Below, in pieces: positions 13,183 to 24,110 of a DNA stretch of 64,000 nt. Position 1 is the first letter of the stretch; each line of letters starts with the position of its first letter. The DNA is from Dendrocalamus latiflorus (taxonomy: Eukaryota; Streptophyta; Magnoliopsida; Poales; Poaceae): contig CM029650.1 of NCBI GenBank assembly GCA_017311315.1, positions 25,981,675-26,045,674 of the forward strand. Reading direction: 5' to 3'. The translations under genes were made by a program, and so were the position numbers. The notes beneath the pieces are model-generated. The model searched no databases. It had not been told where the DNA came from and was given only the letters and a program-made list of their open reading frames with translations.

Positions 13183-14337
13183 TCCTCCCTCCTCCCTTAA
13201 CTTTTCAATGCGATTTTTCCTTCTCCTCTCAGAAGCTTGGGCATGGAAAAATTTTGTATTTCGATCTCCTTGGGTCAGCCATGTAGAATGGGCCCACTGC
13301 TTCCAATAAGTATGTTGCTGGTCCAGCAGTCTCTCCAGCTTGTAGCGAAGCACGTGCTCTCGATTAATTTGAGCTTGGCTCAAACTTCTGCACCGGCAGA
13401 TCTCCAACTCCCTCTTTGCAGCTGTTATACGCTTCTCCAACTCTCTCAAAACACACTTATCCCACTCCCACAATCAATTAAAAGTTGTTTCTAGATCTCC
13501 ATCAGCCTTGTCTCCCCCTTCTCCAAAGCCTTACACCAAGCTTCCTCAACTTTAATTGGGCCCTCCTCCTCCTCCAGCCAACGCGCCTCAAACTTCCTCA
13601 ATATTTCCGAAGATCTCCTCCATTCCCTTCTCTCCCTCCCCCTAGTTCAACGATGATTGGTCTATGATCCGAGTGCCTTGGATCTCCGTTTATTACACGA
13701 ACCAGAGGAAAAAGAGCCCTCCAGGAACTATTGGCCACCGCTCTATCCAGTCTCTCTTTCACAAAGCTGTCCACCCTATGGTGGTGATTTCTCCAAGTGT
13801 AGGAGTCACCCTCGAACCCGAGATCGCATAAGTCACATTCCACAAGAGCCCTGCGGAAGTTCTCCATACACTTCTCCAGTCTAGGCGGTCCCCCCACCTT
13901 CTTACAGTTGAACATTATCTCGTTGAAATCCCCACAACATAGCCACGGCAGGTCGCTTCTATTACGCAAGATTCTTAACAGTTTCCAAGTTTTTCCTTCT
14001 CCTCACCCCTTGGTTCACCATAGATCCCAGTGAAGCGCCATTACAGCCCAACCTCCTCCTTCACAAACGCATCAATGTGGTACCTCGACATACTTCCAAT
14101 AGTGATCTCAATCCCTTTCCTCCAAAACAAAGCTAGGCCCCCGCTTAGGCCCACGCTGTCCTTAACAAACATGTTTGGCAAATTAAGGCACCACCTAAAT
14201 CTCTCCATCCACCCTGTGCTGTGCTTGGTTTCCGACAGGAACAACACATCTGGGGCCTCCTTCTTCTGGACATCCAGAAGACCACGAACTGCCGGGCCAT
14301 TCCCCAATCCCCGGCAGTTCCAAGCAATAAGTCTCAT
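13183..14337 (-). pseudogene. LINE ORF2 fragment: endonuclease and linker, frameshifted, cut by LTR element
   Basis: This is the start of an L1-type LINE ORF2. Minus-strand frames from 14337 give an apurinic-like endonuclease N-terminus (MRLIAWNCRGLGNG, then LFLSETK). A stop and frame change occur near 14041. The second half continues at 13969-13598 with the CCGDFNEI and SDHRPI motifs of the exonuclease-endonuclease-phosphatase fold. A third frame (13473-13183) holds the linker before the reverse transcriptase, with WLTQGDRNTKFFH. At 13182 the gypsy LTR interrupts the ORF. The reverse transcriptase half should lie left of the window. It is non-functional. Confidence 0.9.
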
Positions 14338-15869
14338 TGGGCCTGGCGGGATTGCTCATGCAACCCCGCCAACTCAGCAGTACCCTCGACTTCCACACCA
14401 CCTGAAACCCCTGCTCCTTCGCCTCTTTTGTGCTTTTTCTTTCCTTCCCCTGTGTACTCCCCAACAGTATCCGGGGCTTGTCTTTTTTTGTGAGCCTCCA
14501 GAGTCACCTCACTACTCTTTCACTCCTTGGTCTGCGCTTGAAAGTCAGCTTCTTTATTGATAATTCAACTCCTGACTTTGCTTCCATTCCACTTCTCCCT
14601 TCATTTCCTTCTAAACGACCTATCCTTGAGACTTGGTTGGTGGCAACCGAGACCTCAACATCACCCTGCAGCATACCTGTTTCTTCATCTACTTCCATGC
14701 CAACCTCAGTTCCGTCCTCCCCTTCTACAATCTGCTGTATGCCACTACCGTTGGCCCTTCCTTCCTCCGGAGGTGCACCTCTCAACCCTGTGATCAACGG
14801 TTCCTCAGATTCCGTTGTGTCAGCCGGCGCCTCCTTAGCCTTGCCTACGGACAATGACCGCCCTGAAGCACTTTGTTCCCCAGCTGACTTTGACACAGTC
14901 CCAAACTCCAACTTCTTTTGTATACTTTCGCGCACTAACTTTCCTTTTTGTTTCAGCGGGCTTTGACCATCATCTCTCAGCTCATCCTCCACTTCGTCAG
15001 CAACCTTGCGAGAGAGGTCGCCACTACCTGTACCCCTCTGTCCAGAACTTTTTCCCCAATTTATATCTTTCCTTTGCTGGAGGCTTCCACCAGAGCTACC
15101 CCCTTCAGACCACCTCCCTTTCCCTTCCTTCTTTCGTGATGGGTTAACCCTCAGCCACTCCCCAAACTGCTTACCCTCCTCCCTCCAAACCCCCTCATCA
15201 CACTCCTTCTCCACATGACCCAGGAGGCCGCACGAATAACAAAAATTTGGCAGGAACTCATATTTGAAATTGCACCAGCCCACTCCCTCTCCATCCCTAT
15301 CCTCCATATTGGTTCCCCTGAAAAGGGGCTCGCGTATGTCGAGCATAACCTTGAGCCGAAGGAATTCACCCACAGCCATATCATCTTCATCAGTATCCAC
15401 TTCCAGAAACCGACCCACCTTGTTCCCAATCCGACGAGCCGTCTCACCATTCATCAGACCAAGTGGTAGATCAAAAACTCTGATCCAAACCGGAACAAAG
15501 AAAAACTTCAGGTCTTTCAACCTCTTGGAGTCGTCAAAATCCACCACTATTAACAGATCACCTCCAAACTCCCATGGCCCATCCATAATCGCCCTTCGCT
15601 TTCCCCCCGGCTGAAGAAAGGTGAAAAGAAATAAGTTGCTGCCCAGCTCCTTACAACGAATACCTTCCCTGGGACACCTGATCCTCCCCACCGATTGCAC
15701 AATACCCTCAGCATGCCCAGGCTTCGAGGCAAACAGCTTGCCCACCGCCTGTGGAGGTCGTCCAGCATCCCTTGATTTTGCTTGCCGCGCCCCTTTAACA
15801 CCCCTCTTTTCTTCCTCCGTGAGTTTCAGCCCATTCAACAGACGCCCCCTTCTTCCTTCCTTTCTCCAT
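14338..15869 (-). pseudogene. LINE ORF1: DUF4283-type nucleic-acid-binding protein with zinc knuckle, single-base frameshift
   Basis: An open frame from 15838 to 14504 (about 444 codons) carries a DUF4283-like domain at about residues 20-165. A CX2CX4HX4C zinc knuckle follows (C200, C203, H208, C213), then a charged tail. This is the usual ORF1 of plant L1-type LINEs and binds the element RNA. The frame has no ATG near its start. An ATG at 15869 leads into it only if the run of five G (minus strand, 15845-15849) were four, so a 1-nt insertion probably broke ORF1. The short stretch 14338-14503 before ORF2 is the inter-ORF spacer. Confidence 0.88.
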
Positions 15870-16330
15870 CAGCCCCTGGACCTCCAGCACCACCCCGCCG
15901 GCGACAGTCAGACAAGAGACCCCGGCCCCAAACCGCTCCCGGTCACCTTCTTCCCCAGCCTTGCACTTCCCCTTCCACCGGACGCACACCTCCTCAACCG
16001 CAACCACCGTGCCGCCTCAATCCACACACGCACACCACCACCAGAGCGCCCCCCTACCAGCCAGCCCGGCGCCGTCCTCCACAACCCCGGACACCCGCCG
16101 AACCCCGGCGCAGCCCCGCTTCCCTGGCCACGCGCCTACCGGAGTCACGCAACCACCTCCCCATCTCCTGAATCTGCCTGAATCCCCCCGCAGTTCCTCG
16201 CGGGATCCCCTCCCTCACCTTCCAGAACTTTGGGAAGAAGAGAAACACTGGAGAAACGCTCTGATTTGTGAAGCAAATGGAGGAAATCTGAGGAAAACCC
16301 AACCGAAACCCTAGCTGGGAAGCTAGGGTT
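15870..16330 (-). mobile_element. LINE 5' UTR
   Basis: GC-rich sequence upstream of ORF1 on the minus strand. It contains a CTAGGGTTT-type leader near 16300-16320, typical of transcribed 5' leaders in grasses. The exact 5' end is uncertain; it must lie between about 16310 and 16375, where F-box-like coding sequence takes over. The opposite-strand ORFs here look like shadows. Confidence 0.6.
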
Positions 16331-16375
16331 CGGACTTACTCTGAGTCGCCTCTGCCTCCCGCGGGCGTCGGGATT

Positions 16376-17185
16376 GGACTTCCTTGCCTTTACGTTTGAG
16401 TCGCGGAAGGAGAATGCTAGCCATATCAATGGATGGGTTTCGTTTGCTATTGGCTATTGCATCAAAGGCAAGGGTTGTCATTCTCAACTTCTCTCCATAT
16501 ATGGGATCATATGAGAACAATTACAGCTTCCCTTTCCATCTTTTCAACAGCCAAAATGCATCTTACCTTCAAGCTCTTAGGCTTCATAGCGTCAATATGG
16601 GCCCAAGTCCGGATTTTTGTGGCTTTGCAAACCTTAAAATTCTTGTTCTAGACCATGTGCTTGCCTTGCAAGATTTGCAGTACTTTCTATCTAAATGCCC
16701 TGTCCTGGAATGGTTAAGCATCCGATTGTGCTACCAGCAGCATAGATTGCAAGCTTCTGAACCGTATTGCCGGTTGAAATATTTATTTATTCAAGATTGT
16801 GCAGTTGATAAGATTGAGTTTCATGCCCCTAATCTCACGACATTTGAGTGCAGAGGTGGTTCTAAAGTGCTAATCGCACTTCACGGATGCTTGAAGCTGA
16901 AGACGGCAAGCATAGCATATGTCACTGAGAACAACCTTGCATATGTGTTCACTGAGCTTCCAAATGTATTGAATCATATTGAAACTCTCCGTGTGGAAGC
17001 GCTTGTCAAGAGTCAGGTTTGGCTACTGATGCCCTCTAAAATCTTCAGGTGGTATTTTGCTTTCCATTTTACATGCATCTTGTTGTCTTAACTTCCTGTG
17101 GTCATATTTCAGATGCTTGGATTTGAACATGCCCTTTTCAGATTTCCTCACCTGAGGCATCTGACCTTGAGAGTACGAGTTCCAG
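16376..17185 (+). pseudogene. F-box/LRR (FBD-type) protein gene fragment, 5'-truncated and frameshifted
   Basis: The translated sequence resembles the LRR part of grass F-box/LRR proteins (SCF substrate receptors): SKARVVILNFSP, then LQALRLHSV, FANLKILVLDHV and YFLSKCPVLEWLSI. Exon 1 runs to 17048, a 93-bp GT-AG intron spans 17049-17141, and exon 2 (17142-17185) adds FPHLRHLTLRVRVPG before another donor. The F-box itself is missing because the LINE lies directly upstream. A 7-bp tandem duplication (GCTATTG at 16446-16452 and 16453-16459) shifts the frame: upstream of it the homologous frame reads HINGWVSFAI, downstream SKARVV. With no start region, a frameshift and no downstream FBD exon in sight, I call it a pseudogene. 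The ATGs at 16384 or 16414 are unlikely to be real starts. Confidence 0.8.
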
Positions 17186-18393
17186 GTAAAATTGCAGTCC
17201 TTCAGTTAGCTTATGTTTTCGAAGCAGCTCCTTTTTTGTAGGACCTTCATCCTGCCTACAGCTACACTAGTCGATTATTATTTTTTTTTGAAAAAAGATA
17301 CGCTAGTTGATTGTTAGTCTCCTTTCACTTGGCATTCTAGTGTGTGTGCCCGCCTTTATTCTTCGAAGTCATCTTTTTAACCTGCAATTAGATCAGTACG
17401 ACCTGCCGTAACCAGTCAAGCCCAGTCATTTGGATCTGATTAAAATTTGGCTGCTTCACTCGGTTGGGTTGGGTTGGGTTGGATCAGCTGGTTCTAAAAG
17501 TAAAAAAGATAATCCAAGTGCGGAATAGTTGCAGAATATTAGGTATATTTAGGAATGCAACGGTGGTCATCTATTACGGGCCTGTTCTTTTCGGCTGCGG
17601 TTTATGACTTTTAGCTAAAATTTTAAATTTTAGTTGTTTACGGTATAGACTACGGAGAGACAGATACTCACTTGCTATTTTGGCTGGTACAGATGTTGAG
17701 CTTTTAATATGTAGACCGTTTAACTTGTAGATCCCGTCTTGAGAAAATACTCCGTTTGAAAGGTAGATACTGTTACAGAAGCTAAAAACCGATTTCAAAT
17801 ACCCAAAAGAACAGGTCTACTTTGATGCTGGGCAACACTCGTTTTTTCCCTTCCTTTGGAGTTTCGAGGTTTGTAGTAGCTTTTGGCTTGGTCAAGAGCA
17901 GTGTTGACCTTCCTGACTATCGTGCTTTGGAGGTGACCATACGAACAAAGTACCTGGCTAATCTAAAATATACTAAACTTGCATGGGAAAAATGCTTAAT
18001 CATTAATGGACGATTCGACAAATAGCATTGACGTTAGTTTCAACACAGTGTCTAATGTATTAGATGCTTCATTTGAGTTGGGAAGTATTGCAAGTCGTTT
18101 TCCTTTTACTGTTGTGTCTTACATATCATACTCCTAATTTCCTTAGATTATTAGAAGTATCAAAAATATGGATTGCAGTATGTTGTTAGTCGCATAGTTA
18201 TATGCTGCCGAAGGTAGCACCAAACATTTCATCCTCATGTTTTGCTTTGCACATCTTTTCCTGAGTGAGACTGCTTTGGTTTACGTTTCTTAAATGGGAT
18301 CAGGTGTACACGCTGAAAAAAAGAACACCAATAGTGTAAGATCGGGCAATCAGAGGGGTGAATGATTGTAGTCGTTATTCTGAACTCAATAGC
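17186..18393. other. Intergenic; one MITE-like element, otherwise nothing recognisable
   Basis: After the F-box fragment there are a short GGGTT repeat near 17464, the MITE-like element at 17579-17817, and AT-rich sequence without supported coding potential. Positions 18300-18393 form the left flank of the solo LTR and appear to belong to the element that continues at 21844. Confidence 0.6.
17579..17817. mobile_element. MITE-like element with short terminal inverted repeats
   Basis: The left end GGCCTGTTCTTTT and the right end AAAAGAACAGGTC form imperfect terminal inverted repeats around about 240 bp of non-coding, AT-rich DNA. TAC flanks both ends and could be a target duplication, but the exact edge is ambiguous. 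The terminal style recalls hAT or Harbinger MITEs. Confidence 0.55.
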
Positions 18394-21300
18394 TGTCGGA
18401 ACTCGGAGTGACAACTCCAGGATCCTCTGTGTAAATCGCACTAGTCCAGGATCAGCTAGTGCACACAGTGGACAGCAAAGACAAATACCAAGCATAATGA
18501 CATTTATTTAATTTAAAGAGTACGGCCTTATGGCCAGCGTTTACATCATTGCACATTGGCAAAAGTAAATGCAAAAGAAATTGCGGAAGCGAAGCTGAAA
18601 AGACGAAGCCCAAGTCTGCCCACAGGCAAACAACTGCAAGACGTGGCCTACTCGTTCTGGTCGTCACCGTAGTCGAAGTCGTCTTCCTCTGTGTGGAGAT
18701 AGCAACGTGAGTACAAACTTGTACTCCACAAGTCACACGGAGAAATGCAATATAATGATAAAGGCTTCAATGGAAGGCTCATAGGGTTAGTTTGCATAAA
18801 ACAACATTTAATGAAATATAATAAATAGATTGAAAATGCTGAATTTAATACAATATGTAAAGACAGTACTTGTAATTGAAAATATTACCGTCAGTGCAGG
18901 CTTCGACCAAACACCAACTATCCACGGGCATCCCACCCGGACCATCTTTTCCAAAAGATCACGTATGGATTCCATCCATCCACACGATTTCACTGCACAA
19001 CTCTGATGAATTCTATCCATTCGCCAGATTTCAATCTCTCACGGATTTCATCCATCCGCAAGGTTTTCATCTCTCGTGGATTCCATCCATCCACAAGGTT
19101 TTCGAAAACATTTTTGAAAAACAAAGTTTAATCCATGAAAAACATTTACTCAGCATGCCCATGACTGTGGGCACGGCTATCCAGGATAGATTATACACTC
19201 TGCAAAGGTTGTACAGCTTTACCCACAAGACACGATCATCCCGTTGTACCACTATTACACACTTCCTTAGGTGTGCAGTGGGGAGTCGTGACAAGGCCTT
19301 TACAATGCAAAGCCTTCAACCTGACCAAGCCAACTCTAAGGTTTCACCCCAGTAAGGAATCCACCAGACCGGGACCCCCTCTTGAGCCGAGTGAGACTTC
19401 TCATGGCCTACGCCACGCTCACTTTCATCCTACGAAATGGCTCAGGTTGGGACCCGCAAATTATTCAGTCAGGGTTGTCCCATACCAGCCTTGTGGTAGT
19501 ACGCTAGGGCTTTGCAACAGTAGCTCACAGACCGGTCCTTAATTGACTTAGGCTCAACCACATACCCCCTGTGCACGACAATCAACACTGTGTCTCCGAA
19601 CAACAGTGCATGCCTGCACCCACCACCTAACCATTAGCCTAAGTCTAAACCAGATTTTTATATTTTGTTTCAAAATATTTCATAAACCTTCTTGACTCAC
19701 TGAAATCAAGAATACAGTTCAAAAGCTTATCATTTTATGTGAAAAGGTATCCCAAAACCAAGATTATTTCTAATCAAGTCTAAACATTTAATATAAAGTC
19801 TTCCTAGCCAATACTAATGTACCAACTAGGGTTTGATCTAGGGTGACAAGGTATAAGGAATTCAATAACAATGGAGGAATTAACAAGTAGCCATTAACTA
19901 TATTTAAAACTGAATTGAAATACGCTGAATAAAAATATGCATGCAATATAATTTAAATCAACATAATTTTATTTGCAATCTGGGATCAACATGGTCAAGG
20001 AGTGTGACTTGCCTTGCTCTTCAACTTGGTTTGAATCTTCGTCAAAGAATTTTCCTGAATCGTCGAAGTCTACACGTGAAAATAACCCACCAAATTCAAA
20101 TTGAACTCAAATATTTGAATTGAGGCTAGAAATGGATAGAGGGGAATTTTTGATGAATTTAGAAATTTGAATGGGCTAAATCGGAGTTAGGACGAAGAAG
20201 AACGGGCTCCGGGAAGTTTGAAAGGAGAGAAAATGGAAAATCAGGATTTTTGGAATTATTTTCCTAAAGGAAAATCTGAATTATTGTGTCAGCAGGGGTT
20301 TTATTTTCGGCTGATTTATTTTTCAGCTGAAAATTTGGTTTATTGCGTCATGCTGACGTCAGCCAGGAGGTGCGCCGGCTGACAGCGGGCCCCGGGTCCA
20401 CAGACCGGGTCCACGGCCGAGGGGTGGCGCTGAGGTGGCACGATGGTGGCGTGGCAGCTGACGGGGCGGGACGGCACCGACGTGGCGGCCACCGGTCGGA
20501 CACGCGGCGCCCACATCAGTGCCAGCTGCTGACGTGGCCAGGCAGGCGGAGCGACGCTCGGGTGGTGGCGGAGGCGGTGTTCCGGCGAGATTCGGTCCCG
20601 AAGGAGGGGCGCACGGGCACGACGGCGAGGCGGGGAAGCCGAAGGGGGCGTCGTCGGGGCGTGAGGGGGACTGGGGTGGCCGGAATTCCTCACCGGAGGA
20701 ATGGGTGGCGGCGGCGGTGGGGAAGCACGGTGCGGGGTCGCTCCGACGCACGGGAGGGGACGGGAAGCGGAGGAGGAGGAGGTACGAGGAGAGGCAGAGC
20801 CGGGGAGGGCTTTTATAGGGTTCGGGGAGGGGGCAATCGGCGAGGATTGCTCGCCGTTGAATGGAAAGGGTGGCGGCGATCGCGGAGGGGGAAAGAATGG
20901 AAAGGGTGGCCGTAGAGGGAAGGAAATCGGGGGAGGAAGAAGAAGGAAAGGGCGCGGGTCGCACGGGCGGCGGAAAAGGAAAGAAACCCGACGGGGCGAG
21001 GGGCGGCGGGGTGGTGCGGCCGAGCGGGAGGAAGGAGACGGCGCGGGGAGTGAGACGCACCCGACAAGCGGGCCCGGACGGTCAGTGGGGCGGGGTGGCT
21101 GACGGGTGGGCCCGGTCGGCAGAGGGACGGGGAGAGAAGAGGGGCCAGATGGCAGCGAGAGCGGGAGGCGCGGGCATCCGAGATGAGGGGAAGGGGAGAT
21201 CAGGCGGCCGTGGGCACGGGGAGATGGACGGCTGAGATGGGGCGGGGGAGCAACGTGGCGGGCAGGGCAGTGGGGAGGTGGGATGGAGCGGGTGGCCAGG

Positions 21301-21843
21301 ATGGTGGCGACGTGGAGGAGATCTGGCCGTCCACGTGGCGGCCGGAGGAGGGAGGGAGGGTTTTAGTTTTTTTTGATTTAGGATTTTCAGAAAAGCCCAG
21401 AAAATTCAAATAAGCTCAGAAAAATATGAAAATACTTCCGAAAATTCCAGGACAATTCACAGAATCTCCTGGTAACATTTTGGACTTAAATAAAATAATT
21501 CCAACTAATGTTGGTATTAAATGTTCATACTTTAAAATACATTTTAATTTCAAAAATACATTTTTGAACTCCAGAAAATGCAGGAAACCAAATAAAAGCC
21601 AAATAACTCCAAATAAATAATTTCACATAAGATTGTTTATGGAAAATCAAAATATCATTTTATTTAATAATAATTTTAGGATTTTCTGAAAATGCTTTTC
21701 AAATCCAGCTTTTCAAAATCAGAAATTCAAGGCAAATCCAAATTTAAACTTTAGTCACAAATATATTTATTTTAATTTAGGTTTTTATTTTAATTGATTT
21801 TTAATTATTTATTTTTATTTGCATAAAAACCTGGGTTGTTACA
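18394..21843 (-). repeat. Solo LTR (3450 bp) of a related gypsy family with perfect 5-bp target duplication
   Basis: It starts TGTCGGAACTCGG and ends GGTTGTTACA (TG...CA). ATAGC flanks it exactly on both sides (18389-18393 and 21844-21848). No gag-pol is present, so this is a solo LTR left by recombination between two LTRs. Its left end (CCAGGATCAGCTAGTGCACA) parallels the left end of the LTR at 9100, so the two families are related. Inside are a tandem repeat at 18960-19110 and a very GC-rich core (20340-21350) whose many short ORFs I consider spurious. Confidence 0.93.
18960..19110. repeat. Short tandem repeats inside the solo LTR
   Basis: Diverged units of about 35 bp built on GGATTCCATCCATCCAC followed by AAGGTTTTC or a similar sequence, about four copies. 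Confidence 0.7.
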
Positions 21844-22540
21844 ATAGCAATCTTACCAGATGTAGATTTCGACCGCTTACTTGTCGTAGACTCTTACCAG
21901 TCGTAAACTTCGATGATAGTTTTGACTGCTCAGCGCTCAACGGCTCGCTCGATCCCTTAGCTGTTAAACTCTTACCAATCGTAAACTTTGACCACTTCTG
22001 CGCTTGGAAACTACGATCACTTCGCACTCTGATCTTCGACCGGTTAGCACTCGTAAACTTCGAACGCTTTGTATGTACTCGAACTTTGACTGATTTGCAC
22101 GTACTCGAATTTCGACCGATTCGTTGGACTGACTCCTAAGCTTTGACTGCTTTGCATTGAGTCGTAACTTCAACTGTTTTGCACTGGGTTGTAACTTTGA
22201 CTGCTTTATACTGGGTCGTAACTTTGTCTGCTTATGTACTCAAGATCTTCGACATTGGAAGCAAAGTCTCTCGATCACCTGCGTCTTTAAGGATTCAGTA
22301 CCTTCGAATACTCATATTTCCTCTATTTTTCGGTAGTGATTTAACACCTTTTCGGGAGGCAGATGATGTGGGGGAAGAAAAGAGGAGGAGCACGGCCCAC
22401 GCGTCGGACCGACCTTTTCTATGAGGAGCAAAAGAACTACCTACATGCGGATTTGGACGGTTGATCTTTGATCGAATGACTGAGAAGAGAGGAGAGAGAA
22501 TTGACCGACGACCACCAACTCATATTTTTATAATAGTAAA
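21844..22540. repeat. Degenerate tandem array with GTCGTAACTTTGACTGCTTT-like units
   Basis: Recurring units of about 25-30 bp contain GTCGTAAC or GTCGTAAA, then a TTCGACC or TTTGACTG core and TTTGCAC. They are clearest at 22080-22240. The solo LTR was inserted into this element, as shown by ATAGC on both sides. No coding sequence is seen. A similar motif set occurs at 57404-58260. It may be the subterminal region of a DNA transposon, but I cannot name the family. Confidence 0.6.
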
Positions 22541-22547
22541 TATATGT

Positions 22548-22584
<37 letters not shown>
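22548..22584. repeat. CA/TA microsatellite
   Basis: An AC dinucleotide run followed by a TA run, immediately next to the terminus of the TIR element starting at 22585. Confidence 0.9.
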
Positions 22585-23659
22585 GGAAGCCTTTTTTCTA
22601 CTCCCAGGTGTAGTTACTCCTATTATATCCACCATTCATCATCCTCAGGATCCCATAAGCCTGATCGGGTTATTGGGTAAGATAGCTTGCTTGGCGTTCG
22701 AAACGAACCCACTAGCATTCGGAGGTATACACAAGTAATGAAGTCACGTAATTATGGTGGAGAATAATCAGCGATACCTTTCCTGAATTCTCGGCCGCGT
22801 GAACATTCTGATCAGCCAAGTAGGTAGTCCGTTGTTCTAGTCAAAGTGAGGAGTTATGATGATTTATCTGTGTGTACGGGAGTATGTGCACTGTCTTTCA
22901 ACGTATCGGGTATGTAAGGCCTGAAACTGAATGGATTGCGACAAATGGTGGTATGTACGTACTGCTCAAAAAATTGTAAAACGGAAATAGACTGAAACAA
23001 ATTGTGAATATGTATGTACGAAACGGAAGGGACACATGGTTTCAGCTGGGACTCAATTTGTGTACTACTTTTCGTATCTTGACCATGTATGTTTCTTTCG
23101 TATTGTTATCAGTTCCGGAAAATCAGTTGTATATCCGGAGCACAACGGATGGTAACAAATCCTGGCGATTTAATTAACATATCGGGAGTATGAGTATGAT
23201 AGTTAACATTTGCCGTAACGGAACAAATAGCATACATCATTGTCAATTACGCCAAAAAAATAGGATGGAACTAGTAGCCTGAAGCAAATGGCTTGATTTT
23301 GCATGGAGGTATGTACGTATGAATTTGCATGGAGGTATGTACGTATGAAAACATGATGGATCGTATGAATTTGCATGGAGGTATGTACGTATGAATTTGC
23401 ATGGAGGTATGTACGTATGAATTTGCATGGAGGTATGTAACGCATGGAGGTATGTACGTATGAATTTGCATGGAGGTATGTACGTATGGAATCGCCGAGC
23501 TGTTTTGGTATGCTGCGTATTCTAGGGATATCCGTGGATGTGGATCTAGTCCTCCTCCTCATACCCGTTTGCGTAGAGCTGCCGCCACACGAATCTCCGA
23601 ACGAATCAACGGAGATTGGCCCGGGTGTAACTACACCCGGGAGTAAAAAGGATTTTTCC

Positions 23660-23660
<1 letters not shown>
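22585..23660. mobile_element. Non-coding TIR element of about 1.08 kb flanked by TA runs
   Basis: The left end (22585-22620) and the reverse complement of the right end (23624-23660) share GGAA, then CTTTTT and ACTCCC.GGTGTAGTTAC. TA repeats abut both ends and hide the target duplication. The right end also holds a palindrome at 23620-23641 (CCCGGGTGTA arms). No transposase is encoded, so this is a non-autonomous DNA transposon of uncertain family. Confidence 0.65.
23301..23489 (+). repeat. Minisatellite, 26-bp unit, seven copies
   Basis: The unit GCATGGAGGTATGTACGTAT plus GAATTT occurs at 23301 and repeats to 23489. One interruption follows copy two and copy five is truncated. Copies are nearly identical, so the array is young or homogenised. 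The minus-strand translations rich in IHTYIPPCKF are repeat artefacts. Confidence 0.92.
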
Positions 23661-23690
<30 letters not shown>

Positions 23691-23696
23691 GTAATA

Positions 23697-24110
23697 TGAC
23701 GCTGAAATAGGGCACCATGGTGTCTGGGCACAAAGCCTCCCTGCCTTGGGTTGTTTTTAGATGCGTGCAAGTGTAATATATCAGGTAAACCCGTTAACAT
23801 TCATTAATTCGAAAAAGTGTTAATTTGGAAAGGAAATCATTGATATATAGTATAAATAACAGGGGCACTATGGTGCACAGGCTGCATGAGTGAGACTTTC
23901 CATCTATGACTGATTCAGCATGCTAAACCAATGACTTTCCAAATCGATGTTTTTTCGAATTAATGAATGTTAACGGGTTTATGTGATATATTATATATCA
24001 TGGGCACCAAGCCTCCCTACCTTTGGATTGCTTTTAGATACGTGCAAGTGCAATGATATATAATATATCAGGATAGAAAGTCTTAATCATAAACGAAAAG
24101 TCTCAATTAT
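23697..24110. mobile_element. Foldback/MITE-type repeats (GGGCACCATGGTG family)
   Basis: A segment of about 130 bp (GGGCACCATGGTG, then AAGCCTCCCT, TTTTAGATGCGTGCAAGTG and TTAACATTCATTAATTC) appears in one direction. Parts recur inverted at 23941-23991 and directly again at 24000-24060. The same family is clustered at 48120-49166. No protein is encoded. Confidence 0.65.

Noticed and set aside
20340..21240. Long ORFs (up to 233 codons) in the solo LTR core
   Set aside because: High GC removes stops in all frames; Gly/Arg or Pro/Ser-rich translations on both strands without domains.
23203..23562. 119-codon ORF with HTYIPPCKF repeats
   Set aside because: Direct translation of the 26-bp minisatellite.
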